A stretch of DNA of 9,147 nt, taken from NCBI GenBank assembly GCA_003517915.1, contig DOZQ01000112.1, forward strand, positions 3,009-12,155. Direction: 5' to 3'. The DNA comes from Oscillospiraceae bacterium. GTDB lineage: Bacteria > Bacillota > Clostridia > Oscillospirales > Acutalibacteraceae. The position numbers and the translations under genes are program-made. Shown in pieces: positions 1 to 6,181 of this stretch; the stretch's first letter is position 1, and each line of letters opens with the position of its first letter. A model generated the notes under the pieces. It saw nothing but the letters and a program-made list of their open reading frames with translations. It did not search any database and was not told the origin of the DNA.

Positions 1-26
1 CGGCAAATTTGCACCTCAAATTTCCG
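1..26. repeat. Short AT-rich inverted repeat at the left edge
   Basis: CGG plus AAATTTG (1-3, 5-11) pair with CAAATTT plus CCG (17-26), with C4 bulged and a five-base loop. This gives about 10 bp. The element touches the window edge, so whether a T-run follows on the minus strand cannot be seen. It could be a terminator or an operator for a gene to the left; its role is unknown. Confidence 0.35.
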
Positions 27-88
27 AATTTTAAGTGCCGGAGTATTATTATATCACATAAAAAGCCACCTCGAGCCATACGCACGCG

Positions 89-126
89 AAAAACGGCCGC
101 TCCGGAAAATCTCCCGAATCAGCCGT
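89..126 (-). terminator. Possible intrinsic terminator after the SpoIIQ-like gene
   Basis: Read on the minus strand, ACGGC (126-122 region) pairs with GCCGT (97-93), enclosing a second small stem CGGGA/TTCCG with a GATT loop, and the hairpin is followed directly by TTTTT (93-89). The internal loop makes the structure imperfect. Position, about 40 bases after the stop at 167, and the T-run support a terminator role. Confidence 0.4.
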
Positions 127-166
127 ATATCCGCCGTATTTAAGCCACACACTTATAAGCGTTCAG

Positions 167-925
167 CTAATCTGTATTCAGCATTCCCATAACCTCAAGC
201 GGAGAAACCCAATCATCCCCTTTTTTCATCGCGAAATGCAGGTGAGGCTCGTCCAGTGCCTCACACGGCACTATCCCTATAGATCCCACCTCGGTGGACG
301 CGTCCACCGTACCTCCCTTAGCAACGCGTATATTGTCGTCCAACCCGCTGTAATACGCGGTGATTCCTCCACCGTGCTCAATTACCACCGTATTGCCCAT
401 CAGCGGGTCGTTAAAAATGTCGGTAACAACCCCTTCCGCTACCGAAACCACCATACTGCCCTTCGCCGCTTCAATGTCAATTCCCTCATGCAGCCGCCAA
501 TCGTCATAGGTCGCGCTGTACTGCAGTTCACTGTCATTAAAAATCTTTGTAACATTCCCCGAAACCGGCACCACATAAAAGGCTTTTACCGGCTCCTTAT
601 CCTCGGGTGGCGTATATCTCTCACTTTCATTGGGCATATGCGCGGTTTTGCTCTCCGGCTGACTGCTCTCCTCCCGCGATTCGGGCTCAGCCGGAATGTC
701 GCTCACCGGGTTGTCCACCTCGGCCGTGCCGTCCTCCACATAGGATTCATAGTCAATAAAAGTGTCGGAAGGAAAATCGATAGGATCAGGAGCCTTTCCT
801 ATTGTATTCATCGCGGTCCAAGCCGCTCCGCCTATTGCTACAAGACAGACTGCCAGTGCGATATAGAAACCTCTTTTTGCGAAAAATCCACCGGCTTTAG
901 TGTTTTTAAAACGGATTTTACTCAT
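167..925 (-). CDS. spoIIQ: SpoIIQ-like M23/LytM-domain membrane protein (sporulation)
   Basis: This 252-aa protein has a short basic N-terminus, one membrane segment (about residues 20-37), an acidic Pro/Glu-rich linker (about 45-115) and a C-terminal M23/LytM domain (about 118-246). That is the SpoIIQ layout: a forespore membrane protein that pairs with mother-cell SpoIIIAH to form the engulfment channel. The zinc ligands look intact: H146 and D150 in HEGID, and H230 in HLHF (H228-H230). The usual catalytic histidine of the Y-x-H-L motif is replaced by glycine (YSGL, G194), so lytic activity is doubtful and a scaffold role fits better; Bacillus SpoIIQ is also a degenerate LytM protein. The ATG at 925 has GGAGGT nine bases upstream, and a SigF/SigG-like promoter precedes it. 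No spoIIIAH partner is visible. A different sporulation or cell-wall M23 protein is the main alternative. Confidence 0.75.
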   Translation of the reverse strand: MSKIRFKNTKAGGFFAKRGFYIALAVCLVAIGGAAWTAMNTIGKAPDPIDFPSDTFIDYESYVEDGTAEVDNPVSDIPAEPESREESSQPESKTAHMPNESERYTPPEDKEPVKAFYVVPVSGNVTKIFNDSELQYSATYDDWRLHEGIDIEAAKGSMVVSVAEGVVTDIFNDPLMGNTVVIEHGGGITAYYSGLDDNIRVAKGGTVDASTEVGSIGIVPCEALDEPHLHFAMKKGDDWVSPLEVMGMLNTD

Positions 926-945
926 GTATCTAGCACCTCCGATCT

Positions 946-975
946 TAGTTTTACCTCAATACCGGAAGATTATGC
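946..975 (-). promoter_or_regulatory. SigF/SigG-type promoter for the SpoIIQ-like gene
   Basis: On the minus strand GCATA (975-971) is followed after exactly 15 bases by GGTAAAACTA (955-946). This fits the Bacillus SigF consensus GYATA-N15-GGNNANAHTR at every defined position. Forespore SigF control is what is known for spoIIQ. The implied transcript start would be near 939, leaving a leader of only about 14 bases that begins at the Shine-Dalgarno; that shortness is the main reason for doubt. Confidence 0.65.
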
Positions 976-1012
976 CTGATCATTCGTAAAATCTGGAATA
1001 TTTTTATAGGTG

Positions 1013-1915
1013 TCACATTATCGCCGCAAGCATCATCATTTCCTCGACGCGGGCATATATGGCTTCCAGCTCACCAGGGTCTAAAGGATTTTCTCCCCTG
1101 CCTATTTCAATGGTGAAGCCAGGCTTTGAAAACTCTTTAATGAACCAGTCCTTAAATCCGCCGTGAGAAGATATTCCCATCGGCTCCTCAAGCGCGTAGC
1201 CGCTGGATGCCGCCATTATTTTTGCCATCTTCTTTGCTTTTTCCGGCGTATGCTCCCCGTAATTCCAATAAATTATTTCACCCTGCGAATGAAATGCCAG
1301 CACATGACTTATATCCTCATTCTTGCACAGATCGGTCAGAGCGACCGTCTCAGGTTCGCTTTCGGGAGCGTAGCCGCCAAAGCGTCTGGGAGCAGGTCCG
1401 TAGATACCCATTTCCTGCTCTATTTCACGCAGCTGTTTCCAGCCCGCGTCAAAGTTGTGGTTTATATCCACCCCTCTGGCGTTTGCATTCCAGCGGTGAA
1501 AATCCCCGCCGCAAAGGCGTTTAATTTTAGCCGCCTGATTCCCTCCCCCCGCAGTTCCCTTGAGCGAAATATCGTACCCGTCGGGGTTTACCACCGGTAT
1601 AATAATAAGCGACTTGCCCAAAAGCCCCTGCCTGGCATTCACCCCGGCGCAATCTCCGCGTGTCGACATTGCCTCTGATAAAACAGCCGCGAATTTTATC
1701 AGAATCAGCGCCGTCAATCTTTCCATTCCGTGAAAGGCACCCGCAAAAAGTACCTTGCTGCCGCCTTTTCCTATCTCCATGCCTATAATTTCTTTGCCTA
1801 AAACACTTTTCCCGAAGCTGCGCAGTTCTATAAAAGGATATTTGCCCTTTAGTGTGTACATCAAATTGCAGATTTCCCTGTATTCATATTCCTTAGGTTT
1901 TATAATATTGTTCAT
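1013..1915 (-). CDS. M14-family zinc carboxypeptidase, cytoplasmic
   Basis: This is a complete M14 peptidase of about 300 aa. The zinc-binding HxxE is HGME (H63-E66, counting from the GTG at 1918), the third zinc ligand is H210 in AFHSQGE, and the catalytic Glu is E271 in TIEIGRGENPL. RWNANARGVDINHNF-type residues (142-156) form the substrate-binding region. Relatives in Firmicutes include gamma-D-glutamyl-diaminopimelate peptidases that trim peptidoglycan peptides, so muropeptide or spore-wall peptide recycling is a reasonable guess. No signal peptide, LysM domain or membrane segment is visible, which points to the cytoplasm. The reading frame opens at GTG 1918, but AGGAGGT (1927-1921) is only two bases from it; ATG at 1915 has five-base spacing and is preferred. 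The gene lies 87 bases upstream of the SpoIIQ-like gene in the same direction. The exact substrate is unknown. Confidence 0.88.
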   Translation of the reverse strand: MNNIIKPKEYEYREICNLMYTLKGKYPFIELRSFGKSVLGKEIIGMEIGKGGSKVLFAGAFHGMERLTALILIKFAAVLSEAMSTRGDCAGVNARQGLLGKSLIIIPVVNPDGYDISLKGTAGGGNQAAKIKRLCGGDFHRWNANARGVDINHNFDAGWKQLREIEQEMGIYGPAPRRFGGYAPESEPETVALTDLCKNEDISHVLAFHSQGEIIYWNYGEHTPEKAKKMAKIMAASSGYALEEPMGISSHGGFKDWFIKEFSKPGFTIEIGRGENPLDPGELEAIYARVEEMMMLAAIM

Positions 1916-1952
1916 CACATACCTCCTGGTTTTTAATATGTATTTATCATAC

Positions 1953-1981
1953 TTTACTTCCGGGTGAAAAAATTCTATAAT
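1953..1981 (+). promoter_or_regulatory. SigA-like promoter for the Nudix gene
   Basis: TTTACT (1953-1958), a 17-base spacer and a perfect TATAAT (1976-1981) lie 36 bases upstream of the Nudix start. The -35 matches TTGACA at four of six positions. The transcript would start near 1988 in the gap between the divergent M14 and Nudix genes. Confidence 0.6.
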
Positions 1982-2016
1982 ATAGTCAGCTATTTTTTGA
2001 AAGCGAGGACTGTGAA

Positions 2017-2562
2017 TTGGAACTTTATGAAACCACCATTTCGTCGGCAGAAAAATTCCACGGAAGAATACTAAACCTACGGGTGGACGAAATTACACTG
2101 CCAAACGGACACACGGCTTCGCGTGAGGTTGTGGAGCATCCCGGCGGAGTTTGCGTCGCGGCGGTGACCGGAAAACGCGAGCTGCTGCTTGTGCGTCAGT
2201 TCCGTTACCCCTATAAGGAAATTTTGACCGAAATCCCGGCCGGCAAGCTGGAGCCCGGAGAAGACCCCAAAAGCTGCGGCGAACGCGAACTCTTGGAGGA
2301 AACCGGACTTAAAGCGGACAGTTTCAAGGAATTCGGGCGCATATATCCCACACCGGGCTACTGCGACGAGATTATTTATCTTTATCTGGCGACAGGACTT
2401 CACGATGTCGGCCAGCGTCTGGATGAGGATGAATTCCTTGAAATTGAAAGAATCCCACTTGACGACGCCTTGGCTCTTGTTTTGAACGGGAAAATCATCG
2501 ACGCGAAGACCCAGATTGCGATTTTAAAAACATATTATAATCTAAGCCAAAACAACGCTTGA
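2017..2562 (+). CDS. nudF: ADP-ribose pyrophosphatase, Nudix family
   Basis: This 181-aa Nudix hydrolase most likely cleaves ADP-ribose to AMP and ribose 5-phosphate in the cytoplasm. The Nudix box GX5EX7REUXEEXGU is complete: G76, E82, R90-E91, E94-E95 and G97-L98. The N-terminal part, with REVVEHPGG (37-44) and the VRQFRYP strand (59-65), is typical of the ADP-ribose type, as is PTPGYCDE (111-118) after the box. Its length is normal for the family. The start is TTG at 2017: GAGGA (2005-2009) stands seven bases before it and the family usually begins with MEL. The overlapping GTG at 2012 is out of frame. The gene appears to be transcribed alone from its own promoter, converging on the ferritin-like gene. 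Other nucleoside-diphosphate sugars are possible additional substrates. Confidence 0.93.
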   Translation: MELYETTISSAEKFHGRILNLRVDEITLPNGHTASREVVEHPGGVCVAAVTGKRELLLVRQFRYPYKEILTEIPAGKLEPGEDPKSCGERELLEETGLKADSFKEFGRIYPTPGYCDEIIYLYLATGLHDVGQRLDEDEFLEIERIPLDDALALVLNGKIIDAKTQIAILKTYYNLSQNNA

Positions 2563-2564
2563 GC

Positions 2565-2606
2565 TTTCCGCATTTTCCACAATGAAAATTGTGGAAAATG
2601 CGGAAA
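2565..2606. repeat. Long perfect hairpin with GAAA tetraloop in a convergent gap
   Basis: Bases 2565-2583 and 2588-2606 are exact reverse complements, giving 19 bp around the loop GAAA (2584-2587, plus-strand reading). It begins two bases after the Nudix stop and lies 31 bases beyond the end of the oppositely oriented ferritin-like gene. No T-run follows on either strand, so it is not a textbook intrinsic terminator. It may act as a two-way transcript end or mRNA 3' stabiliser, or be a dispersed repeat. Confidence 0.75.
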
Positions 2607-2636
2607 ATTCAGAAATACATCTTATGTCTACATCTT

Positions 2637-3143
2637 CTAATGAACTCTGGACAATAGATCCTCAAGAATTCCGGCATGTAACTTTTCGTCCTCGATTATA
2701 CGCTTTATGAGTCTCACTATCCCGGGATGCTCAATTCTGCGCATCGTTTGTTCGTAGCCGCGGATACTTCCCCGCTCGGCCCGCAAATCCATCTCCAGCA
2801 TTTCCCTTGGCTTTCTTCCGTAGCGCACAAACCCCGCGTTCCAATATCTCAGCCGGTTGGCCGTTTCACTGTAATACCGCGGAGCCACGCCCAGTCGTAT
2901 AATACATTCACCCAGCAGCTCCAAGTGATGCATTTCAACCATCGCTATGCTACGCAGACATTTCGCGATACCGGTGTTAAGACGTCCAAATTCCAAATGA
3001 TGATAGATATATTGGTTTATCGCGGTAAGCTCAGAGACGTTCCCGCTGTAATCCGACATAAGTATCCGCGCGTAACGCGGGTTTACTGGAAGCTCAATAG
3101 GCTTTGGATAGGGCGCGTCCGCGCGGTAACGGTATTCTTTCAC
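2637..3143 (-). CDS. Ferritin-like diiron/dimanganese protein
   Basis: The 168-aa protein is almost all helical with ferritin-like metal motifs in order: E38 in SELTAINQYIYHH, ExxH at E70-H73 (VEMHH), a Glu in the third helix (E123 or E131), and ExxH at E153-H156 (EDEKLHAG). This pattern is shared by rubrerythrins, bacterioferritins and small manganese-catalase/CotJC-like proteins, so roles in peroxide removal or metal storage are possible; the reaction cannot be chosen from sequence. The frame stays open to an ATG at 3203, but that start lies inside the terminator hairpin 3199-3240. GTG at 3143, with AGAGGTG six bases upstream, is the likely start, giving an N-terminus of MKEYRYRADAPYPKP. 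A SigE-like promoter directly upstream suggests mother-cell expression and perhaps a spore-coat role, which is inference. Confidence 0.85.
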   Translation of the reverse strand: MKEYRYRADAPYPKPIELPVNPRYARILMSDYSGNVSELTAINQYIYHHLEFGRLNTGIAKCLRSIAMVEMHHLELLGECIIRLGVAPRYYSETANRLRYWNAGFVRYGRKPREMLEMDLRAERGSIRGYEQTMRRIEHPGIVRLIKRIIEDEKLHAGILEDLLSRVH

Positions 3144-3162
3144 TTTTATCACCTCTTGCTCA

Positions 3163-3191
3163 AATATATGCGCCCGGCAAGGTATATATGA
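3163..3191 (-). promoter_or_regulatory. SigE-like promoter for the ferritin-like gene
   Basis: On the minus strand TCATATA (3191-3185), a 14-base spacer and CATATATT (3170-3163) fit the Bacillus SigE consensus KMATATW-N14/15-CATACAHT, with one mismatch in the -10. The implied leader is only about 13 bases, with the ribosome site at its 5' end. The AT-rich surroundings make chance resemblance possible. Confidence 0.45.
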
Positions 3192-3194
3192 GCA

Positions 3195-3240
3195 TAAAAG
3201 CACCCCATTAGGATTCGGCTGAGAATCCTAATGGGGTGCT
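3195..3240 (-). terminator. Intrinsic terminator of the PEP carboxykinase gene
   Basis: An 18-bp perfect stem (3199-3216 with 3223-3240) has a six-base loop and is followed on the minus strand by TTTTAT. It lies 40 bases after the carboxykinase stop. On the plus strand no T-run follows, so it acts in the minus direction. It insulates the ferritin-like gene, whose candidate promoter starts immediately downstream. Confidence 0.9.
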
Positions 3241-3279
3241 GTCGGTGTATTTCAAATCATGTTATCAATTTGCTAAAAA

Positions 3280-5040
3280 TTATTTCAGCCTTGATTTCAG
3301 GCTGTCCAGCTCCTCGCGAAGGCGTGCGGGCAGCCTGTCGCCGAATTTGCCGTAGAAGTCCGCTATACCCTCGGCTTCCTTCCGCCACAGCGCGGGGTCA
3401 ACCTCAAGAATGGCTTTAAGCTCCTCCAGCTCAAAATCCAGACCCGTAAGATTGATTTCCTCGGCTCTGGGCACATAGCCTATAGGAGTTTCGACAGCAT
3501 CGACCTTGCCGTCACAGCGGTCTATAATCCAGTTCAGCACACGCATGTTGTCGCCGAAGCCCGGCCAGATGAAATTGCCGTCGTCGTCGAGACGGAACCA
3601 GTTGACATTGAAGATTTTCGGAGCCTTGTCGCCCAGCTTCTCGCCCATCTCAAGCCAGTGGCTGAAATAGTCGCCCATATGATAGCCGCAGAAGGGCAGC
3701 ATCGCCATCGGATCCCGGCGCACTACTCCGACCGCACCGCTTGCCGCCGCCGTCGTCTCGGATGCCATGATGGAACCGACAAACACGCCGTTTTCCCAGT
3801 CTCTTGACTGATAGACCAGCGGCGCGGTTTTCGCGCGGCGTCCGCCGAATACAATGGCCGAAATCGGCACACCCTGAGGATTTTCAAATTCAGGGCTTAT
3901 GCAGGGGCAGTTTTTGGCCGGCGCGGTAAAGCGGCTGTTGGGATGAGCACCCTTTTCGCCGGACGCGCTGTCCCATTTCTCGCCTTTCCAGTTGAGCGCG
4001 TTTTTAGGCGGATTTTTGTCCAGCCCCTCCCACCAGACGGTGTTGTTGTCCAGATTGTTCACCACATTCGTAAAGATGGTGTCCTTGCGGGTGGAGGCAA
4101 GCGCGTTGGGGTTGGATTTGTTGTTGGTGCCGGGAGCAACGCCGAAAAAGCCGTATTCGGGATTGACCGCCCACAGACGGCCGTCCGGGCCTATTCGCAT
4201 CCATGAAATGTCGTCGCCTACGCACCAGACCTTATAGCCTTGCTCTCGGTAAATCTCCGGCGGAATCAGCATGGCAAGATTGGTTTTGCCGCAGGCGGAC
4301 GGGAATGCCGCCGCTATATATTTGACCTCGCCCTGTGGATTCTCAAGCCCTAAAATCAGCATGTGCTCGGCCATCCAGCCCTGCGTTTTGCCAAGGTAGG
4401 AGGCTATGCGCAGCGCGAAGCATTTTTTGCCCAGCAGCACATTGCCGCCGTAGCCGGAGTTGACCGAAATAATGGTGTTGTCCTCCGGAAAATGGCAGAT
4501 ATAGCGTTTTTCCTCGTCGATATTGCACTTGCAGTGCAGACCGCGCACAAAATCGCCGCTGTCGCCAAGGCTGTCGAGCACCTTAGAACCTATGCGGGTC
4601 ATGATGTTCATATTCAGCACTACGTAAATCGAATCGGTCAGCTCAATGCCAATTTTTGAAAACGGCGAACCGACCGGCCCCATCGAATAAGGGATCACAT
4701 ACATCGTGCGGCCCTTATAGCTGCCGCGCGCGATATCATACAGCATTTCATAGGCTTTTTCGGGCGCCATCCAGTTGTTTGTCGGTCCGGCGTCCTCTTC
4801 TTTTTTCGAACAGATAAACGTGCGGTGCTCCACGCGCGCGACGTCGTTGACGGCCGTGCGGTGCAAATAACAGCCGGGCAGCTTCTCTTCATTCAGCTTT
4901 AAAAGCTCCCCCGTGCTTTCCGCCTCGGCGCGCAGGGCGTTTAACTGCTCCTCGCTCCCGTCGATCCACACGATTTGCTCCGGCGTGACGAGCTGCTTCA
5001 TTTGCTCAATCCAGCTAAGAAGCGTTTGGTTTTTTGTCAT
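3280..5040 (-). CDS. pckG: Phosphoenolpyruvate carboxykinase (GTP)
   Basis: The 586-aa protein is a full-length GTP-dependent PEP carboxykinase, interconverting oxaloacetate plus GTP with PEP, CO2 and GDP in the cytoplasm. The GTP-type marks are PSACGKTN (247-254, the P-loop with the reactive Cys C250), the metal-binding VGDDIS (274-279), FGGRRAKTAPLVYQ (398-411), and an N-terminal EHRTFICS segment (71-78). The ATP-type enzyme has a different P-loop and is shorter. In anaerobic Firmicutes the GTP enzyme can run in the carboxylating or PEP-forming direction between glycolysis and C4 acids; C. thermocellum uses a GTP form in its malate shunt. ATG at 5040 is preceded by AAGGGG eight bases upstream. 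The gene is monocistronic, bounded by a SigA-like promoter and a strong terminator. No frameshift or missing key residue was seen. Confidence 0.97.
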   Translation of the reverse strand: MTKNQTLLSWIEQMKQLVTPEQIVWIDGSEEQLNALRAEAESTGELLKLNEEKLPGCYLHRTAVNDVARVEHRTFICSKKEEDAGPTNNWMAPEKAYEMLYDIARGSYKGRTMYVIPYSMGPVGSPFSKIGIELTDSIYVVLNMNIMTRIGSKVLDSLGDSGDFVRGLHCKCNIDEEKRYICHFPEDNTIISVNSGYGGNVLLGKKCFALRIASYLGKTQGWMAEHMLILGLENPQGEVKYIAAAFPSACGKTNLAMLIPPEIYREQGYKVWCVGDDISWMRIGPDGRLWAVNPEYGFFGVAPGTNNKSNPNALASTRKDTIFTNVVNNLDNNTVWWEGLDKNPPKNALNWKGEKWDSASGEKGAHPNSRFTAPAKNCPCISPEFENPQGVPISAIVFGGRRAKTAPLVYQSRDWENGVFVGSIMASETTAAASGAVGVVRRDPMAMLPFCGYHMGDYFSHWLEMGEKLGDKAPKIFNVNWFRLDDDGNFIWPGFGDNMRVLNWIIDRCDGKVDAVETPIGYVPRAEEINLTGLDFELEELKAILEVDPALWRKEAEGIADFYGKFGDRLPARLREELDSLKSRLK

Positions 5041-5100
5041 GTAAAAAACCCCTTTCTATGTCCGCTTTTTCTAAACATATATTAATAGATGAACATTTCT

Positions 5101-5129
5101 ATTATACTGAATTTTGCATGGTTTATCAA
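5101..5129 (-). promoter_or_regulatory. SigA promoter for the PEP carboxykinase gene
   Basis: TTGATA (5129-5124), a 17-base spacer and a perfect TATAAT (5106-5101) are near the vegetative consensus. Transcription would start near 5094, leaving a leader of about 54 bases. No clear operator or riboswitch fold was recognised in the leader. Confidence 0.8.
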
Positions 5130-5173
5130 TAAGCAATCTGTTAATTATTTAACCACTTATCAAAAAGATATTG

Positions 5174-6181
5174 TTACACATAATCAATCGGGAGTGTGGC
5201 CGCAGCGTTCAGCGACATATCGGCCATGTTGCCGGCCGCGTATTCATATCCCGCCTGAACGCCGACCATCGCCGCATTGTCGCCGCACAGCTCCACGGGA
5301 GGAATGTGCAGGGATATACCCCTGCTTTCACACTCTTCTTTCATGCGTCGGCGCAGCTCACTGTTGGCCGAAACCCCGCCCGCGAGTACCACCGTGTCAT
5401 ATCCGAAGTTTTCGGCGGCCAGCAGCGTGCGCCCGGTCAAAATCTCCGCGACCTTTGCCCTCAGTGCCGCCGCGACGTCGGCGGAGCAAACCGTCTCATC
5501 CTTTTGCTTCGCGTTATGGATTAAATTGACCATGGCGGTTTTAAGCCCCGAAAAGCTGAAATCATACGGGCTGTTCTCCACCCTGGGAGTAGGCAACCGG
5601 ATATTCCCGGCATTCCCCTTCTCAGCTAAGCGGTCAAGGTGAACCCCACCAGGATAAGGCAGGCCAAGCGCGCGCGCCGCCTTGTCAAAGCATTCCCCGG
5701 CGGCGTCGTCGCGGGTTCTGCCTATTATCTCAAACTTGTTGTAATCCCTCACCCCGACTATCTGAGTGTGGCCGCCCGACACCACCAGCGCCAAAAACGG
5801 CGGCTTTAGCCCGGGCGACGCGATATAATTCGCCGCGATATGCGCCCTTATGTGATGCACCGGAATCAGCGGCTTTTTGAGCGCCAGCGCGACCCCCTTC
5901 GCGAAATTCACCCCCACAAGCAGCGCGCCTATAAGCCCCGGTGCGAAGGTGACCGCTATGCCGTCTATGCCCCGCCAATCGAGATTCGCCCGCTCGAGCG
6001 CCTTTCGGGTGAGGTTAACAATGCATTCGACATGCAGCCGGGAGGCGATTTCAGGCACGACCCCGCCGAATATTTCATGCCGGTCGATCTGCGAAATGGT
6101 GTAAAGGCTTAATACTTCACGGTCACTGGTGACCGCGCAGGAGGTTTCGTCGCAAGAGGTTTCAAAGGCTAAGACTTTCAT
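5174..6181 (-). CDS. tsaD: tRNA N6-threonylcarbamoyladenosine transferase TsaD
   Basis: TsaD transfers the threonylcarbamoyl group from TC-AMP to A37 of ANN-decoding tRNAs, working with TsaB and TsaE in the cytoplasm; it is nearly universal and usually essential. The 335-aa length is standard. Visible signatures are FETSCDETS (6-14), PGLIGALLVG (81-90), the metal ligands H110 and H114 in HIRAH, SGGHT (135-139), FDKAARALGLPYPGG (165-179), and D301 in CGDNAAM. The ATG at 6181 has AAAGGAG six bases upstream, located inside the end of the upstream pentapeptide gene, whose TGA overlaps this ATG as ATGA. No independent promoter was found, so expression probably depends on the pentapeptide gene's transcript. 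tsaB and tsaE are not in the window. No strong terminator was found downstream. Confidence 0.98.
   Translation of the reverse strand: MKVLAFETSCDETSCAVTSDREVLSLYTISQIDRHEIFGGVVPEIASRLHVECIVNLTRKALERANLDWRGIDGIAVTFAPGLIGALLVGVNFAKGVALALKKPLIPVHHIRAHIAANYIASPGLKPPFLALVVSGGHTQIVGVRDYNKFEIIGRTRDDAAGECFDKAARALGLPYPGGVHLDRLAEKGNAGNIRLPTPRVENSPYDFSFSGLKTAMVNLIHNAKQKDETVCSADVAAALRAKVAEILTGRTLLAAENFGYDTVVLAGGVSANSELRRRMKEECESRGISLHIPPVELCGDNAAMVGVQAGYEYAAGNMADMSLNAAATLPIDYV

Noticed and set aside
236..979. A 247-codon plus-strand frame opposite the SpoIIQ-like gene
   Set aside because: The minus strand encodes a recognisable LytM domain with a strong ribosome site; the plus frame has no recognisable family or ribosome site.
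3144..3203. Upstream ATG start at 3203 for the ferritin-like gene
   Set aside because: It lies inside the terminator stem 3199-3240, while GTG 3143 has a well-spaced ribosome site.
5136..5154. AT-rich inverted repeat GTTAA/TTAAC after tsaD as a terminator
   Set aside because: The stem is only 5 bp of mostly A-T pairs with no following T-run in the tsaD direction.
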